Source of the DNA: Deltaproteobacteria bacterium
GTDB taxonomy: Bacteria; Desulfobacterota; RBG-13-43-22
Assembly (NCBI GenBank): GCA_016219225.1
Contig: JACRBX010000309.1
Coordinates: 1-32,645 of the forward strand
Reading direction: 5' to 3'
DNA length: 32,645 nucleotides
Under the pieces are notes generated by a model that had not been told where the DNA came from, did no database searches, and saw only the letters and a program-made list of their open reading frames with translations. A program made the position numbers and the translations under genes. Shown piece after piece: positions 8,930 to 15,508 of the stretch (positions within the stretch are counted from its first letter, which is position 1; the number at the start of each line of letters is the position of its first letter).

Positions 8930-10037
8930 GGTCCTTTAAGATATCCCCCAGGGCTTCGACCAGGGCTTCCAGGGCCTCCTGAGGGGAAATTGAGATTCGA
9001 ATATAGTTTGGGAAACGAAAGCTGGTCATGGTCCGAACCATCACCCCCCGGGCCATGAGTTTCCGGTAGGCCAAAGTGTCGCTGATGGGCAATCGGATCA
9101 TGACAAAATTGCCTTCGCCGCTGATATAGGGCAGCCCCATCCGGTCGAGTTCCCTGGACAAAAAAACCTTACCGGACTTGACCAGCTCCCGCGTCCGTTG
9201 GATATGTTCGGTATCCGACAGGGCGGCCAGGGCCGCTTCCTGGGCCAGGCCGTTGACCGAATAGACCACGCAGGTACGGCGGATCATATCCACCACTGGC
9301 AGGTCCCCCACCAGGTAGCCGATACGCAAACCGGCCAGGGCATACATCTTGGAAAAGGTCCGGAAGACCACCAGGTTGGGATAGTCCCGGATCAAGGCGA
9401 TGCCGTCCGGATAATTGTCATGTTCCACGAATTCGGCATAGGCCTCATCGACGACCACGATCTGGCGGCCGTTGATGCGGTCGAGAAATCGGGTCAATCG
9501 ATCCTTATCCCAGTAAGTGCCCGTAGGGTTGTTGGGGTTACAGACGAAAAGGATCTTGGTCCGGTCATCGATCCTGTCTAACATCCCCTCGTCATCAAAA
9601 CCAAAACCTTTAAGAGGCACCAGCCGGGCCTCGTAGCCAGAGAACTCGGCCACCCACTCATAGACGGCAAAGGTTTTATCCGCCGTGATGATATTGTCCC
9701 CTTCCTGGCAGAAGGCCTTGATGACAAAGCTGATCACTTCATTGGCCCCGTTGCCCACCAGGAATTGATCGATATGAAGGCCGGAGGTATCGGCCAGCCT
9801 TTCCCGAAGGTGATAGGCGTCCCCGCTGGGATAGATGGAGGCCCGGGGAGGCGGAAAGCGGCGGATGATCTCCTGTGCCCTGGGCGGCGGGCCCAGGGGG
9901 TTTTCATTATTGTTCAGCCGAAACAGGCGGGAACACCCGTAAAGCCTCTGGAGCACATCATCGGGCTTGCTGGGGATGTAGGCCTCAAACCGTTTGATAT
10001 AGTCTGGGACGAGTCTTTCTAAGGAAGGGGCGTTCAT
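8916..10037 (-). CDS. PLP-dependent aminotransferase, HisC-like (fold type I)
   Basis: This 373-residue class I/II aminotransferase has the layout of histidinol-phosphate aminotransferases. Visible signatures are LNNNENPLGPP near 41-51, NPNNPTGT at 167-174, VDEAYAEF at about 196-203, and the PLP Schiff-base lysine K230 in RTFSKMYALAGLRIGY. It is full length. It is the first gene of an operon with the three molybdenum hydroxylase subunits and an MFS transporter and overlaps the large subunit gene by 14 bases. No other histidine biosynthesis gene is nearby. A role in transamination of the hydroxylase substrate or product is therefore more likely than histidine synthesis, though a housekeeping HisC cannot be excluded. 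No good ribosome binding site precedes the ATG. Confidence 0.85.
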   Translation of the reverse strand: MNAPSLERLVPDYIKRFEAYIPSKPDDVLQRLYGCSRLFRLNNNENPLGPPPRAQEIIRRFPPPRASIYPSGDAYHLRERLADTSGLHIDQFLVGNGANEVISFVIKAFCQEGDNIITADKTFAVYEWVAEFSGYEARLVPLKGFGFDDEGMLDRIDDRTKILFVCNPNNPTGTYWDKDRLTRFLDRINGRQIVVVDEAYAEFVEHDNYPDGIALIRDYPNLVVFRTFSKMYALAGLRIGYLVGDLPVVDMIRRTCVVYSVNGLAQEAALAALSDTEHIQRTRELVKSGKVFLSRELDRMGLPYISGEGNFVMIRLPISDTLAYRKLMARGVMVRTMTSFRFPNYIRISISPQEALEALVEALGDILKDHDDL

Positions 10038-10083
10038 GATAGGCGGTTCAGTTCAGTTCCCACTTCAGATAACACGAAAAAGA

Positions 10084-10217
10084 GAATATCGAATTTCGAA
10101 CACCGAATTTCGAATTCTGAAGTAAAAAAGATTCCTGCTTTCGGGTCATGCTTCTGCGTTGAACGCTGCAATTTTCTTTTCCTTCGATATTCGTTATTCG
10201 ATATTCAATATTCGATG
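10084..10217. repeat. Inverted pair of CGAAT-rich intergenic repeats
   Basis: The left arm (about 10084-10120) contains two direct copies of CGAATTTCGAA. The right arm (about 10181-10217) reads TTCGATATTCG-TTATTCGATATTC-AATATTCGATG. Its reverse complement resembles the left arm, giving an imperfect inverted repeat of 35-40 bases around a unique core. Such AT-rich degenerate repeats recur between genes in this type of genome. No gene or clear promoter is visible in this 205-base gap. Confidence 0.55.
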
Positions 10218-10242
10218 TTTTCATTGATTCGCGGCCTCCTTA

Positions 10243-11556
10243 TCAGGCAGAAGCCTGAAAAATGACCAGGTCCCCTTCTCCGGCATAAGGTAAAAGGAGA
10301 CAAGGACGTAAATTATTTTTAAACAGGGCCGGGGCAAATTCCACCTGCCAGGATTTGGCCAGATCCATTTCGAAAAAGATGTTGCGCCAGCCTTCTTTCC
10401 GCAGAAGCTTAAGATGGCGGCCGACATTTTCTTCTTCATCCCTACCCGGACGGATGGGCTGCAAAGTCACCAGGCTTCGCCCGCGATCAAAGTTGGGAGA
10501 AAGGACCGAAAAGGGGTTTCTGGCCTCACCATCATCGATGACCGGCCGCATCTCTCTGGGCAGGGTCCTTCTCTGAAATTCCTGCTTAAGAAAAGGGGCG
10601 AGTTCAGGATGAGCCCAGACCAGGCTTCCGGTGTCCTCCTGCAATTGTCGAAAATAGGCCGTAATGGTTACCGGCGGCCCCTGGGGAGGGAAAAAGGAAA
10701 AAGAGCCCAAAGACTCAAAATAGCTTGATGGCAGTTCAGGGGTCGGGTAACGGCTGAGTAATCCCACGGCCTTAGTCCGGGCGATATCCGCCAGTACCGC
10801 TTCAAGCAAAGCCTCAGCCATCGGAGATTCCTTGGGCTGATCGAAAAGATAAGGGCCGGAACACCCGACGATCTTAGGTCCCCGCCAGTACCATAAAATC
10901 CCACCGCCCAGGTGACCCTGGGGATCGCAAGCGACCAGGACCTTAAATTCCCCCTCGGCGGCCATGTCCGCCACCTTGCCCGGAAAAGGGAAAAACACCG
11001 GCAGGACCTGGGGGGGATAATAAAACAGGGCCATGCGGGCCAAGGTTTTTACTTCCTCCCGGTCGGGTGTTTTTAAGGAATATTCTAATAGGGGGCGGGC
11101 AGAAGGGGGGACCTCGGGCTGGACAGCAGGATAGGCCCTTTCCTTAATCAAGTTTACGTGCATTCCCCGGCCCTTCTCCTCCCAAATCTGAAACCGGTCC
11201 ACTGAGCGGGAAGCCAAAACCAGTCCCAAATCATCCAGGGAGGTTTCTTCTTCCGGTGTGATCTTGGTAGTCAGGTTAAAGGCCCTCAGGCTAAGATTTT
11301 CCGCCAGGATAATGAACTCGGCCTGCACATAATAACCGCCGCCGGAGCACTGGATTTCCAGCGCCTGGTCGGAAGCCGTTTGACAGAGGTAAAGAAACAG
11401 TTCTTCCGTTGCCAGGGTCAATAAAAGGGTCTCACGCTCTTCCAATCCCAGGGCCAGGGCTGACTTTTCTATGAAGGCCGTAGCCACGGGCAAAAAGGAC
11501 GGCTGGGCGGGGATGTTCAGTCTTACTCCTCTTCGGCTATTCGGCTTCAAAACCAA
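10243..11556 (-). CDS. RsbW-like ATPase domain (degenerate) fused to acetyltransferase-like region
   Basis: This 437-residue protein has two parts. Residues 1 to about 140 look like the GHKL/HATPase domain of RsbW-type anti-sigma kinases, with a helix containing LATEELFLYL and a late DLGLVLASRSVDRFQIW segment. The Mg-binding Asn of the N box is replaced (the equivalent position is near Y56) and the glycine-rich G2 box is weak, so ATP binding is doubtful. Residues from about 150 to the end resemble one or two GNAT acetyltransferase folds, judged by alternating strand/helix pattern and a LVACDPQGHLGGGILWYW strand pair. It starts at TTG 11556 (or TTG 11550), behind GGAAGAAAGGAT. It is divergent from the partner-switching operon and shares its intergenic region. 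Function is inferred as a modified anti-sigma or effector protein; I am sure of the frame, less of the domains. Confidence 0.7.
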   Translation of the reverse strand: MVLKPNSRRGVRLNIPAQPSFLPVATAFIEKSALALGLEERETLLLTLATEELFLYLCQTASDQALEIQCSGGGYYVQAEFIILAENLSLRAFNLTTKITPEEETSLDDLGLVLASRSVDRFQIWEEKGRGMHVNLIKERAYPAVQPEVPPSARPLLEYSLKTPDREEVKTLARMALFYYPPQVLPVFFPFPGKVADMAAEGEFKVLVACDPQGHLGGGILWYWRGPKIVGCSGPYLFDQPKESPMAEALLEAVLADIARTKAVGLLSRYPTPELPSSYFESLGSFSFFPPQGPPVTITAYFRQLQEDTGSLVWAHPELAPFLKQEFQRRTLPREMRPVIDDGEARNPFSVLSPNFDRGRSLVTLQPIRPGRDEEENVGRHLKLLRKEGWRNIFFEMDLAKSWQVEFAPALFKNNLRPCLLLPYAGEGDLVIFQASA

Positions 11557-11594
11557 ATCCTTTCTTCCAATAATATGAAAATTGACTCTAAACT

Positions 11595-11629
11595 GCCCGC
11601 AGCCTCTGTTGGGTCTTGGTAGAGGCGGG
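11595..11629 (-). promoter_or_regulatory. Hairpin at the predicted 5' end of the ATPase-acetyltransferase mRNA
   Basis: CCTCT (11603-11607) pairs with AGAGG (11621-11625), and CCCG (11596-11599) pairs with CGGG (11626-11629), with a three-base bulge. The predicted transcription start near 11627 puts this stem at the very 5' end of the leader, where it could stabilise the mRNA. It could also act as a weak terminator in the opposite direction. Confidence 0.35.
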
Positions 11630-11633
11630 TTTA

Positions 11634-11662
11634 ACTATAGTATAAAGAAATGGAGGGGTCAA
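11634..11662 (-). promoter_or_regulatory. Sigma70-type promoter for the ATPase-acetyltransferase gene
   Basis: Read on the - strand, TTGACC (11662-11657) and TATAGT (11639-11634) are separated by exactly 17 bases. They lie about 80 bases upstream of the TTG start at 11556. The predicted start of transcription is near 11627. Confidence 0.6.
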
Positions 11663-11815
11663 CAAAACTATGGGAATAGGACGGCCTTCTTTTCAGGACT
11701 GTCTTTTATTGAAAATCATTTGTCACTTGAAGCGGTAGATCAAAAGGTCGTTGCTTTTTTGGGTCCTTTGGTTTAATCAAGAAAAGAAAAACTTTTTTCA
11801 AAAAGAAGGATCGCT

Positions 11816-12148
11816 ATGGAGATTGAAAAGAAAAAAGAAAAAAATCTTCTGGTGGTTTCGGTCCAGGGGCGGGTGGACGCCCTGACCGCACCGGCGCTGG
11901 AAAAAGACCTGTTGGAAACCGTCTCCGGGGGAGAAAAGCGGCTTCTCCTGGACTTGTCCGGACTCCAATATATCAGCAGCGCCGGCTTAAGAACCCTGCT
12001 GATCATTGCCAAGAAATTGAAGGCCGGGCAAGGGGAGATCCTTTTTGCTGGTCTTAAAGGCCCGGTGGAAGAGGTCTTCAAGATCTCCGGTTTTTATTCC
12101 ATCTTCAAAATATTCGATTCCCCGGAAACGGCCCTGTCCCGGATTTAA
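11816..12148 (+). CDS. STAS-domain anti-sigma factor antagonist (RsbV/SpoIIAA-like)
   Basis: This 110-residue single-domain cytoplasmic protein is the switch component of a partner-switching system. When unphosphorylated it binds the RsbW-type kinase and frees that kinase's other partner. The STAS core is complete: VQGRVDALTAPALE, LLLDLSGLQYISSAGLRTLL, then FAGLKGPVEEVF. By alignment with the D-S-S/T-G motif of SpoIIAA/RsbV, S55 in YISSAGL is the expected phosphorylation site. AAGGA lies 6 bases before the ATG. It is followed after 6 bases by the kinase gene and heads the four-gene signalling unit whose last member is the matching phosphatase. No sigma factor gene is present in the window. 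Confidence 0.92.
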   Translation: MEIEKKKEKNLLVVSVQGRVDALTAPALEKDLLETVSGGEKRLLLDLSGLQYISSAGLRTLLIIAKKLKAGQGEILFAGLKGPVEEVFKISGFYSIFKIFDSPETALSRI

Positions 12149-12154
12149 CCGAAG

Positions 12155-12571
12155 ATGCCGATCCTATCCCAGATCGCCCTGCCGGCCAGGCTGGAACGTC
12201 TTCAGGCCTTCCTGCACCTGGCTACTCAATGTGCCCGGCAACAGGGCCTTTCCGATAAAAAAATCCATGAGATTGAATTGGTCCTTGAAGAGGCCCTGGT
12301 CAATGTGTTTCATTATGCCTATCCCGGAAAGGATGGGGAGGTAGAGGTGATTTGCCGGACCGATCCAGGAGGACGTCTGATCATTGAAACCATCGATACA
12401 GGACTTCCCTTTGATCCCCTTTCTCTGGAGGATCCGGACCTGACCCTGGATGTGGCTGAAAGGAAGGTCGGCGGGCTTGGGGTCTACCTGATGAAAATCC
12501 TGATGGATGAGGTGCACTACCGGCGGGAAGGAAACAAAAATATTCTGACCTTTGTGGTCTATCCAAAATGA
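12155..12571 (+). CDS. RsbW/SpoIIAB-type serine kinase (anti-sigma-like)
   Basis: This 138-residue GHKL-fold protein kinase phosphorylates the STAS antagonist and sequesters a target when the antagonist is phosphorylated. The N box EEALVNVFHYAY contains E46 and N50. The G1 box DTGLPFDP starts at D81, and the G2 box GGLGVYLMK covers 106-114. All ATP-binding features are intact, unlike in the divergent fusion protein. It lies 6 bases after the STAS gene, and its stop overlaps the next start by four bases (ATGA at 12568-12571). The sequestered target may be a sigma factor elsewhere, the acetyltransferase fusion protein, or a non-sigma partner such as a diguanylate cyclase or chemotaxis component. 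Confidence 0.9.
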   Translation: MPILSQIALPARLERLQAFLHLATQCARQQGLSDKKIHEIELVLEEALVNVFHYAYPGKDGEVEVICRTDPGGRLIIETIDTGLPFDPLSLEDPDLTLDVAERKVGGLGVYLMKILMDEVHYRREGNKNILTFVVYPK

Positions 12572-13557
12572 AAGAAAAAGTTTTTTCTATCTTCCTTTTC
12601 CTGCTTTTATTTGCCCCCTCGGCTTTAGCCGCCGATAGGCCTTATCTAAAAAAAACGGCCTTTATTCCCCATTGGTCTCCCCAGGCCCAATTTGCCGGAT
12701 ATTACCTGGCTTACGAAAAAGAGTTTTATAAAAAACACGGCCTCGACCTGACCATTATTCCCGGCGGCCCTCACCGCTCACCCCTTGACCATCTCCGCCA
12801 AAAGAAGGCCGACTTCGGGAGCCTCTGGCTGTGCTCGGCCATCGAAAAACGGGGTCACGGCCTTAACCTGATCAATATTGCCCAGATCATGCAGAAATCG
12901 GCCCTGATGCTGGTGGCCAAAAAAGGGAGCGGCATCAGGACCCCCCAGGACATGAACGGAAAAAAAGTCGGCCTCTGGCGCAATGAATTTCAAATCCAGC
13001 CCCGGGCCCTTTTTAAGAAATATAATCTTAAAGTCAGAATCATCCCCCAATCCTTTTCCGTCAATCTGTTCCTGCAAGGCGGCGTGGATGTGGCCTCGGC
13101 CATGTGGTACAATGAATTTCATACCCTCCTCAATTCCGGTTTGAACCCCGAAGAATTGAGCACTTTTTTCTTTTTCGATTACGGACTGAATTTTCCGGAA
13201 GACGGTCTCTATTGCCTCGAGGAGACCCTCAAGAAAGATCCGGAATTGATCAGGACCTTTGTCCGGGCCAGCCTGGAAGGCTGGCTCTACGCCTTTGACC
13301 ATCCCGAAGAGGCCCTGGATATCATCTTGAAGCACATGCGCCTGGCCGGAATACCGGCCAACAGGGTCCACCAGCGATGGATGCTGGCCAGAATGAAGGA
13401 TTTGATCGTCATCCCGGAAGGCCAGGAATCCCTGGGAAGGCTCAAAGAAGGCGATTTTCAGCGGGTCGCCGGGGAGCTCAAAAAAATCGGTTTGATTAAA
13501 GAGGTCCCTTCCTTTACATCCTTTTACCACGACCAGATCGATCATGTTCAAAAATAG
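12568..13557 (+). CDS. NMT1/THI5-like periplasmic solute-binding protein
   Basis: This 329-residue exported binding protein of the NMT1/THI5/SsuA type begins with a signal peptide (Lys-containing N-terminus, Leu/Phe core, cleavage near ALA-AD at residue 21). The lobe-1 hallmark FIPHWSPQAQFAGYYLAYEK is typical of the pyrimidine/ThiY branch of the superfamily, as are GLDLTIIPGGP and the later MNGKKVGLW. No ABC permease or ATPase gene is adjacent. Instead it sits between an RsbW-type kinase and a Cache-domain phosphatase, overlapping both. This argues that it presents a ligand to the sensor rather than to a transporter. The ligand could be an aminopyrimidine, a sulfonate or another small organic molecule; the sequence does not decide. 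Confidence 0.85.
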   Translation: MKEKVFSIFLFLLLFAPSALAADRPYLKKTAFIPHWSPQAQFAGYYLAYEKEFYKKHGLDLTIIPGGPHRSPLDHLRQKKADFGSLWLCSAIEKRGHGLNLINIAQIMQKSALMLVAKKGSGIRTPQDMNGKKVGLWRNEFQIQPRALFKKYNLKVRIIPQSFSVNLFLQGGVDVASAMWYNEFHTLLNSGLNPEELSTFFFFDYGLNFPEDGLYCLEETLKKDPELIRTFVRASLEGWLYAFDHPEEALDIILKHMRLAGIPANRVHQRWMLARMKDLIVIPEGQESLGRLKEGDFQRVAGELKKIGLIKEVPSFTSFYHDQIDHVQK

Positions 13558-15508
13558 AAGTCTCGCCTTTAAGCTGACTCTTTTCTTTTTAGCCATCAGC
13601 CTCCTGATTTTCTCAACCCTCCTGGCTTACACCTATCGCTATTCCCGGGAGATCATCCAGGTCAATCAGGAGAAAGATGCCCGTAATCTGGTCATAACGA
13701 ATGCCATACGCATAGAATCGGTGCTCACCGCCGTCCAGAAAGTCACCCAGGGTCTGGCCGATCGCCTGGAACTTTCCCCTTGTTCCAAAGAGGAAATTTT
13801 GACCATGATCAGGACCGCCCTGGAACATAATCCGGAAATCTACGGTTCTGCCGTGGCCTTTGAACCTTACGGCTTTGATAAAAAAACGCCCACTCTGGCC
13901 CCTTATTTCCATCGCCAGGGAAAGGAAATCGAATTTGCCGACCTGGCTAAGGAATCCTACTCCTACCTTCAATGGGACTGGTATCAAATCCCCAAAGAAC
14001 TCTCGGTCCCCCAGTGGAGTGAGCCTTATTTTGACGAAGGGGGCGGTAATATTGTCATGGCCACCTATTCCATGCCTTTCTACGGTAAGATCGGGGGGAA
14101 AAGACGTTTACGGGGTATCGTGGCCGCTGATGTCTCCCTGGAAGGCCTTCAGAAAATCGTTTCGTCCATCAAAATCCTTAAGACCGGCTATGGATTTCTG
14201 ATCTCCAAAAACGGCACCCTGGTCACCCATCCCTCCAAAGAGTTGATCATGAACGAGACCCTTTTCGGGGTGGCCGAAGCCCGGGGTGATGCCCGGCTGC
14301 GGGAAATCGCCCGAAAAATGATTAGAGGGGAATCCGGTTCCCTTCCCTTCCGGGATCTCGTTTCCCCCCAAAAATGCTGGATGACCTACGTCCCCATCCC
14401 TTCCAGCGGCTGGTCCCTGGCGGTCCTCTTCCCCATAGACGAACTGACGGCCGATATCAACCGTCTGTACCGGATTATGATCGTCCTGTCCGTCACCGGA
14501 TTGGCCCTTCTTTCCTTGGCCGTGATCTTTATCTCCCGGACTATTACCCGTCCACTGAGGGCCATGGCCAAAGCCACCGAAGACATTGCCAGGGGGAACC
14601 TGGACAATCCCCTTCCCTTGGTGACCTCCGGCGATGAGGTGGGGCGAATGACCGAGGGCTTCATGGCCATGCAGAAATCCCTGAAAGAATACATCCGGAG
14701 GCTCACCGAGACCACAGCGGCCAAGGAAAGGATGGAGAGCGAACTCAATATCGCCCATCAGATCCAGATGAGCATTCTCCCCAAGATCTTTCCCCCCTTT
14801 CCCGACCGTCCGGAGTTCGATCTGTTCGCCATCATCGAGCCGGCCCGGGAGGTAGGCGGCGACTTTTATGATTTCTTTCAGATCGACCCCACCCATCTCT
14901 GCTTTGTCATCGCCGACGTTTCCGGCAAAGGGGTCCCGGCTTCTCTGTTTATGGCCGTCACCAAGACCCTGATCAAGGCCACGGCCAAGGTCGGGATTTC
15001 CCCGGCGGAAATCCTGACCCGGGTAAATAATGAATTGGCCTCGGGCAATGAAGCCGTCATGTTCGTCACTGTTTTTTGCGGCATCCTGGATACCGAGACC
15101 GGAGAGATCCTTTACGCCAACGCCGGACATAACCCGCCGCTGCTGATCCATAAGGGGGGTCAGGTATCCTATTTGCAGAAATCAGGCGGATTGGTCCTGG
15201 GCGTTATGGAGGATATGTCCTATCGGGTGGAGAGTCTTCGTCTGGAAGCCGGGGAATGTCTGTTTATGTACACCGACGGGGTAACTGAGGCTATGAATAC
15301 CAGGGAAGAATTGTTTTCCGAAGAGCGGTTGCACCAGGAGCTGTCCCGATCGGTCCAAAAACCCATCCAGGAAATGGTCTCGACGCTGATGCAAGAGGTC
15401 AAGGTTTTTTCCGGAGAAGCCCTCCAGTCCGATGACATCACCTTGATGGTCCTGCATTATAAAGGGAAAAATCCTTTTCCAGACTTACCTTACAAGACGC
15501 CCTTCTGA
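13544..15508 (+). CDS. Membrane-bound Cache-HAMP-SpoIIE serine phosphatase (RsbU-like)
   Basis: This 654-residue inner-membrane sensor phosphatase should dephosphorylate the STAS protein of this operon. TM1 lies at about 9-31. A periplasmic double-Cache sensor follows at about 32-305, with WSEPYFDEGGGN, ATYSMPFY, GIVAADVSLEGL and GYGFLISKNGTLVTHP. TM2 is at about 309-331 and HAMP at about 332-385 (TITRPLRAMAKATEDIARGNLD). A short coiled coil precedes the PP2C/SpoIIE domain, about 400-645. Metal-binding aspartates are D440 in GGDFYDF and D458 in IADVSGKG. It begins 14 bases inside the binding-protein gene, so translation is coupled. Its last 19 bases overlap the 3' end of the convergent chemoreceptor gene. 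Confidence 0.92.
   Translation: MFKNRSLAFKLTLFFLAISLLIFSTLLAYTYRYSREIIQVNQEKDARNLVITNAIRIESVLTAVQKVTQGLADRLELSPCSKEEILTMIRTALEHNPEIYGSAVAFEPYGFDKKTPTLAPYFHRQGKEIEFADLAKESYSYLQWDWYQIPKELSVPQWSEPYFDEGGGNIVMATYSMPFYGKIGGKRRLRGIVAADVSLEGLQKIVSSIKILKTGYGFLISKNGTLVTHPSKELIMNETLFGVAEARGDARLREIARKMIRGESGSLPFRDLVSPQKCWMTYVPIPSSGWSLAVLFPIDELTADINRLYRIMIVLSVTGLALLSLAVIFISRTITRPLRAMAKATEDIARGNLDNPLPLVTSGDEVGRMTEGFMAMQKSLKEYIRRLTETTAAKERMESELNIAHQIQMSILPKIFPPFPDRPEFDLFAIIEPAREVGGDFYDFFQIDPTHLCFVIADVSGKGVPASLFMAVTKTLIKATAKVGISPAEILTRVNNELASGNEAVMFVTVFCGILDTETGEILYANAGHNPPLLIHKGGQVSYLQKSGGLVLGVMEDMSYRVESLRLEAGECLFMYTDGVTEAMNTREELFSEERLHQELSRSVQKPIQEMVSTLMQEVKVFSGEALQSDDITLMVLHYKGKNPFPDLPYKTPF

Noticed and set aside
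8916-10037. Histidine biosynthesis gene hisC
   Set aside because: No other his gene is near, and the gene is translationally coupled to a molybdenum hydroxylase, so only HisC-like family membership is claimed.
10084-10217. CRISPR-like array in the CGAAT repeats
   Set aside because: The repeats are degenerate, inverted and not separated by unique spacers of equal length, and no cas gene is present.
12568-13557. Thiamine (HMP) biosynthesis enzyme reading of the NMT1/THI5-like protein
   Set aside because: It has an export signal and sits in a signalling operon with no thiamine gene or TPP riboswitch nearby, so a periplasmic binding role is preferred.
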